A DNA stretch of 64,000 bases from Granulosicoccus sp036478565 (GTDB taxonomy: Bacteria; Pseudomonadota; Gammaproteobacteria; Granulosicoccales; Granulosicoccaceae). Below the pieces are notes generated by a model. It searched no databases, had not been told where the DNA came from, and saw nothing but the letters and a program-made list of their open reading frames with translations. The translations under genes and the position numbers were made by a program. Of this stretch, positions 52,688-62,152 are shown in pieces. The number at the start of each line of letters is the position of its first letter. Position 1 is the stretch's first letter. The stretch spans positions 1,054,001 to 1,118,000 of the forward strand of contig OZ245050.1 of NCBI GenBank assembly GCA_965224525.1. The letters are read 5' to 3'.

Positions 52688-53977
52688 TCATATTGGCGGA
52701 CAGTCGATAGTCAATTCAGCTGATTTAAACGGTAGCAAAACGTTAAGCCCCTGACAGCGTTGTTCAACATAGAGTCTTTCTTCGGTTAAAAAACCGGCGA
52801 TTGCATTCCGGAAGCCCGGGTGTGCAATGTAGTGCGCGGAATAGGTCAGAGTCGGTTCAAAGCCACGCGTGATTTTGTGCTCACCCTGTGCGCCCGGTTC
52901 GAAATTCTGTATACCGTTTTCGATGCAATGCTCAATGCCCTGGTAGTAACAGGCTTCAAAATGCAGACTGTGGAACGTGTGCCTGCAACCCCAGAAACGC
53001 CCGTAGAGCGTATGAGTGCCAATAAACATGATCGAACAGGCAACCGGCCATTCGGGCGTTTCATCAGCGTCATCATAGGCAAACACAATGAGCACATAAT
53101 CGCCAAAAGTCTCACCCATGCATTTGAAGAACGCTTTGGTTAACGAGGGGTTTCCCCATTTTCGATCAAAAGTGGATGCATAAAAATCGTGTACCCAGCC
53201 CCATTCAGTATCAGACAATGTACCACCAAGGCGACGCTCAAGGCGCAGCCCCTTGTCGCTCACATGCCGCCTTTCACGGCGGATTGTCTTGCGTCGTTTT
53301 GCGGTGCACTGGCTGAGGAAATCATCAAAGCACCGATAGCCCTTATTATGCCAATGAAACTGACAATCCAGCCGTTGCAAGTGATCGGTGGCTGATGCAA
53401 ATGCTCGTCGCTGTTGATCGTTAAGTTGTGGTTTCGTTGCTTGTGGTTTGTCTTTTTCTTGTTGTTTAGCATCAACTGGCTCAGGTGCGTCGACTGACAA
53501 AATACGACTCTCCGCTTCGGTCACAAATAAAAAGTGCACACCCGAGTATTCCTCCTTCAGGCAATACTGCCGCAAAGCACCAGCCAGCAGTTTGACGGTT
53601 TCTTCGTAGGGTTGATCGTGGCGCACCAGTAAACGCCGACCGGTAGCCGGGTTGAACGGAATGCAGGAAACCAGTTTTGGGTAATAGGCGAGGTTGTGGT
53701 TTTGATAGGCGTCAGCCCAGGCCCAGTCGAAAACAAACTCGCCGTAGGAATTGGTCTTGATATAAGCGGGAGCCCCGCCAAGCAATTCACGCTCGCCCTC
53801 GGGGCCGGTCCACAACAAGACATAACGCGGGTACCAACCAGTGGACTGGCCAAGACAGCCGGTGGCTTCAAGACCGTACAGAAACTCATACTTCAGAAAT
53901 GGATTACCGTCGTCGTTCAGGGCATTCCAGTGCGTCGCTGCAATTTCGCCCAGAGAGTCTCTTATTTCGATCTGCAT
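52688..53977 (-). CDS. FemAB/GNAT-like protein (peptidogalycan biosynthesis / recognition family)
   Basis: The 429-residue protein begins MQIEIRDSLGEIAATHWNALND and contains NPFLKYEFLYGLE, the conserved FDWAWADAYQNH, the region LSQCTAKRRKTIRRERRHVSDKGL, the DGTLYGRFWGC-type strand (here THTLYGRFWGCR), and FEACYYQGIEHCIENGIQNFEPGAQGEHKITRGF, all typical of the PF04339-like FemAB relatives. Function is not firmly known. A Gln/Lys-rich stretch around 170-185 looks like a linker. The start overlaps the trxB stop by one base (TGATG). Confidence 0.86.
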   Translation of the reverse strand: MQIEIRDSLGEIAATHWNALNDDGNPFLKYEFLYGLEATGCLGQSTGWYPRYVLLWTGPEGERELLGGAPAYIKTNSYGEFVFDWAWADAYQNHNLAYYPKLVSCIPFNPATGRRLLVRHDQPYEETVKLLAGALRQYCLKEEYSGVHFLFVTEAESRILSVDAPEPVDAKQQEKDKPQATKPQLNDQQRRAFASATDHLQRLDCQFHWHNKGYRCFDDFLSQCTAKRRKTIRRERRHVSDKGLRLERRLGGTLSDTEWGWVHDFYASTFDRKWGNPSLTKAFFKCMGETFGDYVLIVFAYDDADETPEWPVACSIMFIGTHTLYGRFWGCRHTFHSLHFEACYYQGIEHCIENGIQNFEPGAQGEHKITRGFEPTLTYSAHYIAHPGFRNAIAGFLTEERLYVEQRCQGLNVLLPFKSAELTIDCPPI

Positions 53978-54948
53978 CAGCTGGCGTTGATTGTCTCCGC
54001 CTGCGCTTCCAGGTAGCGTTCAGCATCCAGCGCGGCCATACAGCCGGTCCCGGCAGAGGTAACAGCCTGGCGATACACATGATCCATGACATCCCCGGCT
54101 GCAAACACACCGGGCACACTGGTCGCTGTGGCATTGCCAGCGGCTCCGCCTTCAATAGTAATATAGCCATTCTGCATAGCGAGCTGTCCATCGAAAATGG
54201 CGGTGTTTGGTTTGTGACCGATGGCGATGAAAACGCCGGTGAGATCGATTGTTTCAGTGCTTTCGCTGTCAGTTGCCTTGACTCGCATGCCTGTGACGCC
54301 GGATTCATCACCCAGTACTTCGTCCAGCGTGTGGTTCCACAAAATATTGATATTGGCGTTGCGTTCTTTTTCAAACAGTCGTTCTTGCATGATTTTCTCG
54401 GCCCGCAGGGCGTCACGGCGATGAACCAACGTAACCTGACTGGCGATGTTCGATAAATACAATGCTTCCTCAACAGCAGTATTGCCACCACCGATAACAG
54501 CTACATTCTGATTGCGATAAAAGAACCCGTCACAAGTGGCGCAAGCGGATACACCGCGACCTTTGAAGGCCTCTTCTGATGGCAGGCCCAGATACATAGC
54601 GCTGGCACCGGTAGCGATGATCAGCGCATCGCAGGTGTAGTTACCGGTGTCACCGGACAGCAACAAGGGCCGTTTACTGAAATCGACTGTGTGAATGTGG
54701 TCGCTGATTATCTCGGTGTCAAACCGTTCGGCATGCTGCTTGAAACGCTCCATCAATTCCGGGCCTTGCACACCCATGGCATCAGCTGGCCAGTTGTCAA
54801 CCTCTGTGGTTGTTGTCAGCTGCCCACCCGGTTCCATCCCGGCGACCAGGACAGGGGACAAATTGGCTCGCGCTGCGTACACCGCGGCGGTGTAGCCTGC
54901 TGGTCCTGAGCCAAGAATCAATAACTTGCAGTGACGAGTGTCCGTCAT
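53977..54948 (-). CDS. trxB: Thioredoxin reductase
   Basis: TrxB reduces thioredoxin with NADPH. The 323-residue protein has the FAD motif LLILGSGPAGYTAAVYAARA, the redox-active Cys136 and Cys139 in VSACATCDGFFYRN, the NADPH motif AVIGGGNTAVEEALYLS and HVYRQAVTSAGTGCMAALDAERYL at the end. The ATG at 54948 fits the family; an ATG at 54987 gives a His-rich leader of 13 residues. It heads the trxB-FemAB-aat group. Confidence 0.95.
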   Translation of the reverse strand: MTDTRHCKLLILGSGPAGYTAAVYAARANLSPVLVAGMEPGGQLTTTTEVDNWPADAMGVQGPELMERFKQHAERFDTEIISDHIHTVDFSKRPLLLSGDTGNYTCDALIIATGASAMYLGLPSEEAFKGRGVSACATCDGFFYRNQNVAVIGGGNTAVEEALYLSNIASQVTLVHRRDALRAEKIMQERLFEKERNANINILWNHTLDEVLGDESGVTGMRVKATDSESTETIDLTGVFIAIGHKPNTAIFDGQLAMQNGYITIEGGAAGNATATSVPGVFAAGDVMDHVYRQAVTSAGTGCMAALDAERYLEAQAETINAS

Positions 54949-55171
54949 GAGATGAGTATCCGGAAGATGAGTTAAATGATGATGCAAATGGTAACCGGAA
55001 AAATCTAATCTGCGGGGCTAATGACGACCCGAGGCAGCGCCTGTCTGTGCGGTCGGTAAGCTGCAGGGTGTCTGCTACACTCATTGGATACCGTAGCAAA
55101 AAGCGCGTTTGACGCGCCTTGTCGCCTGTCCGCGACAAGCTCAACTTAAATTTTCCGTTGCAGGAACAATT

Positions 55172-58072
55172 TTGGCTCAAGCAACCAAAAAGCGCGCATC
55201 TGCCGCCAAAAGAAAGAAGCCGGCTGTATCTCATAAAACGACGAGTCGATCTCGCGCCAGTACAGGGGTAAGTAGTCGCAAAAAGGCGCGCGCTCGCAAG
55301 GGCGCTGTACGCCAGCCTGCGCTGCGTGACAACAAGCGTGCACGGGCCACAGCGACCGCAACCCTTGCAAATACCGCGGCCATCAGCCACATGAGTCGTC
55401 TTATGCGTGAAGTGGGCGGTATTGTTTGCCTGTTCTCCGCGCTGATTGCGCTGTTAGCCCTTATAACGTTCCACATGGACGACCCTGGCTGGTCGCATAC
55501 CGGAAGCGGTGTGGAGATACATAACAGTGTAGGGCGGGCAGGTGCCTGGTTTGCCGATGTGATGTTTTACATGTTCGGGTATATGGCTTATCTGATCCCG
55601 TTGGTACTGGCTCTTAGTGGCTGGTTACTGTTTAGAGATGATAAAAAATCCGTGGAGGCGGTCTATCGGCCCTACGCCTTTGTGCGTGTCATTGGCGTTG
55701 CTTTGATGTTGCTGTCAGCCAGCGGCCTGGCCGATCTGCATTTTGCCGTGAGTGAAGGGGCGTTGCCCAGAGGGACTTTTGGCGGTGGTATTCTTGGCAC
55801 TGCAGTCGCCTGGCGACTGGTCGCATTTCTTCATCACCTTGGCACCACCTTACTGCTATTAGCGCTGTTCTTCTCGTCGCTAACGCTGGCATTCGGTACC
55901 TCCTGGCTGCAGCTTATTGAAACGCTCGGCGCTGCCATGTTGAAAGTCATCGGGGGCTTGCAGTCAGGTTTTGACAAGGCGGGCGAGAAGCGTACAGAAC
56001 GGCAAAAGCAACGCGAAGCTGATGAAGCACGTGCGGCTCGATCCGGTCCAGTCAGTTCTGACAGAGGACCTTTTGGTGGTATGAAGCGTGGCGAGGGCTT
56101 GGCACATGCCTTTGCTGGCGGTGCCAACGACGAAGAGTATGAGGTCGGAGATGCGTTGATGGATACCATCGACGCTGATGAAAAACCACGCGGACTGGCA
56201 GCAGCACTGGCGGCAGCTCGGGAAAAAGCCATTCAGGGGACGACTATGGCTCGGAATGCTGCAAAAAGCCTTAGTGGTGGTGCGCCGCAATCAACCAGAA
56301 ATATCAGCATCGAGGCTGTGGCGGCGCAACTGGATGAAGCAGATGCACTAATGAGTGAAAGCTCAGGAAGTGCCGGGACTGCTCGATCAGCACTGATTCG
56401 CTCAGTTGCCCGGGCAGTTCCCGATAATTCGTCTGTTAGTTCGGGCGTAACGGCTGCGACACCGCAGAAGGCTGCAATTGTTCAGCCGGTTTCCGCCGCG
56501 CCGCAACAGCGCAAAAAGAAAATTGCCATCAAGCAGCGCGTGGAAGAACAAAAGCAGAGCAAATTGTTTCTCGACGTACCGGACTCAGATTTACCGGCCT
56601 TGTCGCTGCTTGATGTACCGGAGCCACAGCGCCCTGGTTTCTCGGATGCTGAGCTGGAATCCCTGTCGCGCTTGCTGGAAGAAAAGCTGGCAGAGTTCCG
56701 CATTGCAGTAGAGGTGGTAGCAGTGCATCCGGGTCCGGTTATAACGCGCTTCGAAATGCAATTGGCACCAGGTATTAAAGCCAGTCGAATTACCGGGCTG
56801 TCGCAAGATATCGCACGCTCCATGTCATTGGTCAGTGTGCGTGTCGTGGAGGTCATTGCTGGCAAATCGACCATTGGTATTGAAGTTCCAAACGATCATC
56901 GTGAAATTGTTCAGCTTAGTGAAATGCTGCAGTCGCGTGAATACGCAGAGCAGAAATCGCCTCTGACGCTGGTGCTGGGCAAGGATATCAGTGGCCAGCC
57001 AGTCACCGCAGACCTTGGGCGCATGCCTCACTTGCTGGTGGCAGGTACTACCGGTTCAGGTAAATCGGTTGCGGTTAACGCTATGTTGATCAGCCTGCTT
57101 TACAAGGCGACTGCCAAGGATTTGCGATTAATTCTGATCGACCCGAAAATGCTTGAACTGAATGTCTACGACGGGATACCGCACTTGCTGACGCCGGTTG
57201 TTACCGACATGAAGGATGCGGCCAATGCCTTGCGCTGGTGTGTTGGCGAAATGGAGCGTCGTTATACCGTCATGGCGGAACTTAAAGTGCGCAACATAGC
57301 CGGGTATAACAAAAAAGTAAATGAAGCGATAAAGGCCGGTGAGCCCATCGTCGACCCCCTGTATCAGGCGGAGTTATCGCTGACCCCGACAGCAGCGCCA
57401 CCAACACTTGAACCCATGCCGTTTATCGTGGTGGTGGTCGACGAGTTTGCTGACATGATGATGCAGGTCGGTAAAAAGGCAGAAGAGCTTATTGCACGCA
57501 TCGCACAAAAAGCCCGCGCTGCCGGTATTCATCTGATACTGGCAACACAGCGGCCATCGGTGGATGTCATCACCGGTCTGATTAAAGCCAATGTGCCTAC
57601 GCGAATAGCATTTCAGGTGTCATCAAAAGTGGATTCACGCACCATTATCGATCAGGGTGGGGCAGAGTCCCTGCTTGGACATGGCGACATGTTGTTCTTG
57701 CCACCAGGCACTGCTTTGCCAAATCGCGTTCACGGTGCGTTTGTTGACGATCACGAAGTGCAGAACGTCATTGCTCATATAAAGCAAACTGGCGAGCCAA
57801 ACTATATCGAAGAGATCGTGCAGGAAAGTCAGGTTGCCATTCCGGGTATTTCAGGCGGTGAGGGCGGTGGCGATGAATCCGATGCCCTGTATGATCAGGC
57901 CGTGGCGATTGTTCTCGAATCACGCAAGGCTTCTATCTCGTATGTGCAACGCCGGTTGAAAATCGGTTATAACCGAGCAGCGCGGATGGTAGAGGAGATG
58001 GAGGCTGCTGGCGTTGTCAGCACCGTCACCTCCAGCGGCACACGAGAGGTGTTGGCGCCACCGCCATCCTGA
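55172..58072 (+). CDS. ftsK: DNA translocase FtsK
   Basis: FtsK pumps chromosomal DNA at the septum. I choose the TTG at 55172 (AGGAA at 55162-55166), which begins MAQATKKRASAAKRKKP; a TTG at 55109 is possible. The 966-residue protein has a basic N-terminus, membrane segments (about 75-250), a charged linker and the motor. Walker A GTTGSGKSVAVNAMLI is near 625 and Walker B VVVVDEFADMMMQ near 750. The C-terminal gamma winged helix (about 895-960: LYDQAVAIVLESRKASISYVQRRLKIGYNRAARMVEEME) reads KOPS. lolA follows after 21 bases. Confidence 0.95.
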   Translation: MAQATKKRASAAKRKKPAVSHKTTSRSRASTGVSSRKKARARKGAVRQPALRDNKRARATATATLANTAAISHMSRLMREVGGIVCLFSALIALLALITFHMDDPGWSHTGSGVEIHNSVGRAGAWFADVMFYMFGYMAYLIPLVLALSGWLLFRDDKKSVEAVYRPYAFVRVIGVALMLLSASGLADLHFAVSEGALPRGTFGGGILGTAVAWRLVAFLHHLGTTLLLLALFFSSLTLAFGTSWLQLIETLGAAMLKVIGGLQSGFDKAGEKRTERQKQREADEARAARSGPVSSDRGPFGGMKRGEGLAHAFAGGANDEEYEVGDALMDTIDADEKPRGLAAALAAAREKAIQGTTMARNAAKSLSGGAPQSTRNISIEAVAAQLDEADALMSESSGSAGTARSALIRSVARAVPDNSSVSSGVTAATPQKAAIVQPVSAAPQQRKKKIAIKQRVEEQKQSKLFLDVPDSDLPALSLLDVPEPQRPGFSDAELESLSRLLEEKLAEFRIAVEVVAVHPGPVITRFEMQLAPGIKASRITGLSQDIARSMSLVSVRVVEVIAGKSTIGIEVPNDHREIVQLSEMLQSREYAEQKSPLTLVLGKDISGQPVTADLGRMPHLLVAGTTGSGKSVAVNAMLISLLYKATAKDLRLILIDPKMLELNVYDGIPHLLTPVVTDMKDAANALRWCVGEMERRYTVMAELKVRNIAGYNKKVNEAIKAGEPIVDPLYQAELSLTPTAAPPTLEPMPFIVVVVDEFADMMMQVGKKAEELIARIAQKARAAGIHLILATQRPSVDVITGLIKANVPTRIAFQVSSKVDSRTIIDQGGAESLLGHGDMLFLPPGTALPNRVHGAFVDDHEVQNVIAHIKQTGEPNYIEEIVQESQVAIPGISGGEGGGDESDALYDQAVAIVLESRKASISYVQRRLKIGYNRAARMVEEMEAAGVVSTVTSSGTREVLAPPPS

Positions 58073-58093
58073 TTAATTGCTGTTGGAGCACGT

Positions 58094-58765
58094 ATGAAAC
58101 TGAATCGACTTGCTGGCAGGCTTCTGCTTGCACTGGCCTTTGTTACAACTGGCTATGTCACATCCAGCCATGCGGCCGAAGCGACGGCAGATGCAGCAGC
58201 AGATGATTCACTGGAGCGACTGCAAGCCTTTACCGCCAGCATCGACACCTTTACGGCCGATTTCGAGCAAACCCTGTACGACGAAGACTCCACACCGTTG
58301 CAAGTGTCAAAGGGAACCGTAAAGCTGAAACGCCCCGGCCGGTTTATCTGGAACTACACCGAACCCGAATCGCAGCAGATCATCGCTGATGGCGAACAAA
58401 TCTGGCTCTACGACATAGGGCTGGAACAAGTCACCGTCAATGCTATAGACGAGCGCCTTTCCGGCTCGCCACTGGTTCTGTTGATGGGCAGCGCCCCACT
58501 GGAAGAAGCATTCGACATCCTGCCCCTGGGCGAATCCGATAGCATCGACTGGCTGGAACTGACACCCCAATCAACAAACTCCGATTTTGAAAAAGTGTTT
58601 ATCGGATTGACAGGAACAGAACTGGCCGCCATGGAGTTACGAGATAACTTCGGTCAGGCTACACAGATAAAATTCACTAACTTCAAAGCAGGCATCGAGA
58701 TAGAAGATGCCGTTTTTGAATTTGAGCCACCTGAGGGTGTTGATGTTATTGGTGCCGCTCGGTAA
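58094..58765 (+). CDS. lolA: Outer membrane lipoprotein carrier protein LolA
   Basis: LolA carries lipoproteins across the periplasm. The 223-residue protein has a signal peptide (MKLNRLAGRLLLALAFVTTGYVTSSHA), then ASIDTFTADFEQTLYDEDSTPLQVSKGTVKLKRPGRFIWNYTEPESQQIIADGEQIWLYDIGLEQVTV, the family core. GGAG at 58083-58086 precedes the ATG. The usual next gene, rarA, is displaced by about 2 kb. Confidence 0.95.
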   Translation: MKLNRLAGRLLLALAFVTTGYVTSSHAAEATADAAADDSLERLQAFTASIDTFTADFEQTLYDEDSTPLQVSKGTVKLKRPGRFIWNYTEPESQQIIADGEQIWLYDIGLEQVTVNAIDERLSGSPLVLLMGSAPLEEAFDILPLGESDSIDWLELTPQSTNSDFEKVFIGLTGTELAAMELRDNFGQATQIKFTNFKAGIEIEDAVFEFEPPEGVDVIGAAR

Positions 58766-58973
58766 GCTAATGGTGCTTAACCCGTATATTAATTAAACGT
58801 GCCGACCGTTTTTATAGCTTCTGGGCCAACCGCAACAAAAGTACAAAGTTGGAGCTATTCTGGTGTTTGCAGATTCTTTGAGCCGTATTAAGTCTTACGT
58901 GAGTTCTGCATGAGAGCCTGGTAACCGGTGCCAAACGTCAACTGATGGCGGTGTAAGCAATTCAGAGTAAATC

Positions 58974-59579
58974 ATGAGAATTACAAGTGAGAGCGAACTA
59001 AGAAAACTATATAGCCCCGCAAAAGGCAGGGCAAAGCTAAAACAACTGGATAAGTTAGAAAAGCATTCCAGAAATTTTATTCAGCACTCTCCATTTCTGG
59101 TGATTTCCACTTCAAACCTGAAAGGAAACCTGGACTCATCACCGAGAGGAGGGAACTCTGGATTCGTTGAAGCCATTGACGATAAAACTATAATAATACC
59201 GGACGGAAAAGGAAATCACCGTATAGATAGTCTGGTCAACATTACCGAAAATCCCAACGTTGGATGCCTTTTTCTTATTCCGGGCGTTAATGAAACACTA
59301 AGAATCAATGGGAGGGCTGAAATAAGAACTGATCCCAAGTATCTGGAACTGTTTGAAAGCTATACGAACAAGCCTAAAAGCGTCATTAAGATAGAAGTAG
59401 AAGAATTGTTTCTCCATTGTGCAAAAGCGCTAATGCGATCAAAGCTTTGGGGTGGAGAGAATAGAATAGTAAGGTCAGAGTTTCCTTCTATGGGGCAGAT
59501 GATCAGTGATCAAATCGGTGATACTTCAGAAGTTGAAAGCCAGGAAACTATGGTTGAACGATATAAAAGAGACCTATGA
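58974..59579 (+). CDS. PPOX-type FMN flavoprotein (MSMEG_1061-like)
   Basis: The 201-residue protein has the split-barrel pyridoxamine-phosphate-oxidase-like fold: FIQHSPFLVISTSNLKGNLDSSPRGGNSGFVEAIDDKTIIIPDGKGNHRIDSLVNITENPNVGCLFLIPG, then LRINGRAEIRTDP. The family binds FMN; the substrate is unknown. The gene is AT-rich, unlike lolA and rarA on either side, which suggests later acquisition. It is followed at once by the attC-like palindrome. Confidence 0.85.
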   Translation: MRITSESELRKLYSPAKGRAKLKQLDKLEKHSRNFIQHSPFLVISTSNLKGNLDSSPRGGNSGFVEAIDDKTIIIPDGKGNHRIDSLVNITENPNVGCLFLIPGVNETLRINGRAEIRTDPKYLELFESYTNKPKSVIKIEVEELFLHCAKALMRSKLWGGENRIVRSEFPSMGQMISDQIGDTSEVESQETMVERYKRDL

Positions 59580-59580
59580 A

Positions 59581-59665
59581 TTTTAACAATCGGCTGCACT
59601 CGTCTAATTGACGCACAGCGTGAACCCATGCCGTGTATCAATTATCAGTGAGCTAGCTGTTATAG
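59581..59665 (+). other. attC-like imperfect palindrome
   Basis: The 85-bp stretch begins TTTTAACAATCGGC one base after the PPOX stop codon and ends AGCTGTTATAG. TAACA (59584-59588) can pair with TGTTA (59658-59662). Inner arms TAATTGA (59605-59611) and TCAATTA (59638-59644) are perfect. The central CGCACAGCGTG / CATGCCGTGTA is partly paired. The layout, with a cassette-end position, RYYYAAC-like start, GTTRRRY-like end and unpaired bases, is that of an integron attC site, but the end GTTATAG departs from consensus. No integrase or second site is in the window. Confidence 0.4.
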
Positions 59666-59684
59666 AAGCGGACGCACAGATAAA

Positions 59685-60053
59685 ATGAACCCACCAATTC
59701 ATAAAATCATTATTTACGCGAAAAACATCGAAAGGACGATTGCCTTCTATGAAAACCATTTTGGGTTTACATCGCAGACTGAGGAAAGTGACAGAATTAT
59801 CGAACTCATGCCTCACAACGGCGGTGCAAGTCTCATGCTTCACCCATCAGGTAAAGGCATGAAAGAAGGTCAGGCTTGCGTTAAGTTGGTGTTCGATGTT
59901 GAAAACGTTGAAGCTTTCAGAGATAAGTGTGCAACCAATGGTTTAAAGTTTGGAGCTATACATAAAGCCGACGGGTATGTGTTTTCAAATGCGAAAGACC
60001 CTGGCAAGAACGCTATTCAAATTTCGAGCCGGTCATTCAGAAAGAGCGTGTGA
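59685..60053 (+). CDS. VOC-family (glyoxalase/bleomycin-resistance-like) protein
   Basis: The 122-residue protein begins NPPIHKIIIYAKNIERTIAFYENHFGFTSQ and ends KDPGKNAIQISSRS, with KLVFDVENVEAFRDKCATNGLKFG in between, fitting the VOC fold. Metal ligands are not all obvious. It is AT-rich and belongs to the block between lolA and rarA. Confidence 0.82.
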   Translation: MNPPIHKIIIYAKNIERTIAFYENHFGFTSQTEESDRIIELMPHNGGASLMLHPSGKGMKEGQACVKLVFDVENVEAFRDKCATNGLKFGAIHKADGYVFSNAKDPGKNAIQISSRSFRKSV

Positions 60054-60055
60054 AC

Positions 60056-60733
60056 ATGCTCGACCTGATTATATTTGATTGCGATGGCGTTCTGGTTGAT
60101 AGTGAGCGAATTGCCAATGAGGTGTTCGCGAATGTCTTGAATGAAGAATGTGGGTTCTCGTTTGATCTCGATGATATGTTTGAAATGTTTGTCGGGCGAT
60201 CTTCGGGGCAATGTATGGGTCTGATAGAGGAAATGCTTGGGTTCAAGCCGCCGTCTGATTTGGAGTCGCGTTATAAGAACGAGATAAACACGGCATTGAA
60301 GAACTCAGTTGTTGCCGTGACCGGAATTGAACAAGCACTGGAGAATATTTCAATTCCTTACTGCGTCGCATCCAGTGGCTCGTATGAGAAAATGAGAACA
60401 ACATTAGGTAAAACCAATCTGTTGAAAACGTTTGAAGGAAAACTCCATAGCGCGTCGGATGTTGCACGCGGAAAACCGTTTCCCGACATATATCTTCATG
60501 CTGCTAAAAGCATGGGCAATATAGAACCTGCAAAATGCCTGGTAATTGAGGATAGTCCGATTGGAGTTGAGGGTGGTGTTGCCGCCGGGATGGTAGTGTT
60601 CGGATATGCCGAGTTAATGAGGGAAGAAAGGCTTGTCCAGGCTGGCGCCCATCATACATTCAAGGAAATGTACAACCTGGTCAATGAAATTGAGTTGTAC
60701 TTTGAGCCGGCTGTACGAGGGGGCAAGGAATAA
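60056..60733 (+). CDS. HAD-family phosphatase/phosphomutase (CbbY/GPH-like)
   Basis: The 225-residue protein shows HAD motif I (LIIFDCDGVLVDSE), cap domain, motif II (CVASSGSYEKM), a lysine in ARGKPFPDIYLHAAK, and motif III/IV (CLVIEDSPIGVEGGVAAGM). Members dephosphorylate sugar phosphates or act as phosphomutases. I choose the ATG at 60056 because AAAGAG lies nine bases upstream; a GTG at 60050 overlapping the VOC stop is possible. It is the last gene before rarA. Confidence 0.9.
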   Translation: MLDLIIFDCDGVLVDSERIANEVFANVLNEECGFSFDLDDMFEMFVGRSSGQCMGLIEEMLGFKPPSDLESRYKNEINTALKNSVVAVTGIEQALENISIPYCVASSGSYEKMRTTLGKTNLLKTFEGKLHSASDVARGKPFPDIYLHAAKSMGNIEPAKCLVIEDSPIGVEGGVAAGMVVFGYAELMREERLVQAGAHHTFKEMYNLVNEIELYFEPAVRGGKE

Positions 60734-60807
60734 TTCCCGAAACCGCCCTGGCGACCATTGCTACAATACCCAAACAGCTCTCGCTAGCAACCCGGCGTTT
60801 CAATGGT

Positions 60808-62127
60808 ATGACCGATAGTTTGTTCAAGGCAGATGACAGCATTCGTCCCCTGGCTGATCGGCTGCGCCCCCGGTCACTGGATGAATTCCACGGGCAGTCG
60901 CATCTGTTAGGCCCGGACAGCACACTACGCCAGGCACTTGAGCGTAATCGGCTGCACTCCATGGTGTTCTGGGGGCCGCCGGGTACGGGTAAGACAACAC
61001 TGGCTCGGATGATCGCCATCCAGTGCGATGCCGAATTCATGAGCGTATCTGCCGTGTTGTCGGGTGTGAAGGATATCCGCGAGAAAGTTGCCCAGGCAAA
61101 ATCACGACTTGAGGAGACGGGGCAGCGCAGCGTACTGTTTGTGGATGAAGTGCATCGCTTCAACAAGTCGCAGCAGGATGCGTTCCTGCCGCACGTTGAA
61201 GATGGCACCATATTCTTTGTTGGTGCTACTACAGAAAACCCGTCGTTTGAACTTAACAACGCTCTGTTGTCTCGCTTGCGCGTGTATGTTCTCAAACAGC
61301 TGGAAGCGCATGATCTGCGCGCCATTATCGATAGAGCCTTGATCGACAATGAGTGTGGCCTCGGAGCGCAGTCAATAGTCATGTCGCCAGAGCATCGCGA
61401 TCTGCTGGCCAAAACAGCCGACGGCGATGCACGACACGCGCTCGTGTTACTGGAACTTGCCGCTGATTGCGCCAGACAGGAAGGTGACAAACGCGTTGTT
61501 GATGAAGCCGTGCTCAAAGAAGTCACCCGTGATTCGTTCAGACAATTCGACAAGGGTGGAGACCTGTTTTTCGATCAGATATCCGCTTTGCATAAATGCA
61601 TGCGAGGCTCAGATCCCGATGCGGCACTGTACTGGTATTGCCGAATGCTCGACGGAGGTTGCGACCCGTTATACATTGCCCGGCGAGTACTGCGCTTCGC
61701 CTCCGAAGACATAGGCAACGCCGACCCGCGTGCAGCGCAACTGGCACTGTATGCCTGGGACTCGTATGCACGACTGGGCAGTCCTGAAGGAGAACTCGCA
61801 CTGGCACACGCTATTGTTTTTCTCGCCTGTTCACCAAAAAGTAATGCGGTATACACAGCGTTCAACCAGGCTATGCAGTTTGTAAAAGAAAGCGGCACCG
61901 CGCCAGTCCCCATGCACCTGCGCAATGCCCCGACAAAACTGATGAGCGAACTCGGTCACGGTGATGGCTACCGCTACGCCCATGACGAGCCCGATGGTTT
62001 TGCAGCTGGTGCCAATTACTTCCCCGACACAGTGACCGCACAACAATTTTACCAGCCGGTAGAACGTGGCCTGGAAATACGCATCAAGGAACGCCTCGAC
62101 GATTTACGCCGTAGAAATCGAGAGTAG
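60808..62127 (+). CDS. rarA: Replication-associated recombination protein A (AAA+ ATPase)
   Basis: RarA (MgsA) acts at stalled replication forks. The 439-residue protein has Walker A WGPPGTGKTTLARMIA, Walker B VLFVDEVHRFNKSQQDAFLPHVEDGTIFFVGATTENPSFELNNALLSR (sensor 1) and a C-terminal tetramerisation region with DPLYIARRVLRFASEDIGNADPRA. The adjacent lolA-rarA pair of other gammaproteobacteria is separated here by three accessory genes. Confidence 0.95.
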   Translation: MTDSLFKADDSIRPLADRLRPRSLDEFHGQSHLLGPDSTLRQALERNRLHSMVFWGPPGTGKTTLARMIAIQCDAEFMSVSAVLSGVKDIREKVAQAKSRLEETGQRSVLFVDEVHRFNKSQQDAFLPHVEDGTIFFVGATTENPSFELNNALLSRLRVYVLKQLEAHDLRAIIDRALIDNECGLGAQSIVMSPEHRDLLAKTADGDARHALVLLELAADCARQEGDKRVVDEAVLKEVTRDSFRQFDKGGDLFFDQISALHKCMRGSDPDAALYWYCRMLDGGCDPLYIARRVLRFASEDIGNADPRAAQLALYAWDSYARLGSPEGELALAHAIVFLACSPKSNAVYTAFNQAMQFVKESGTAPVPMHLRNAPTKLMSELGHGDGYRYAHDEPDGFAAGANYFPDTVTAQQFYQPVERGLEIRIKERLDDLRRRNRE

Positions 62128-62152
62128 AATATTCCAATAATTGAGTGTGGTT

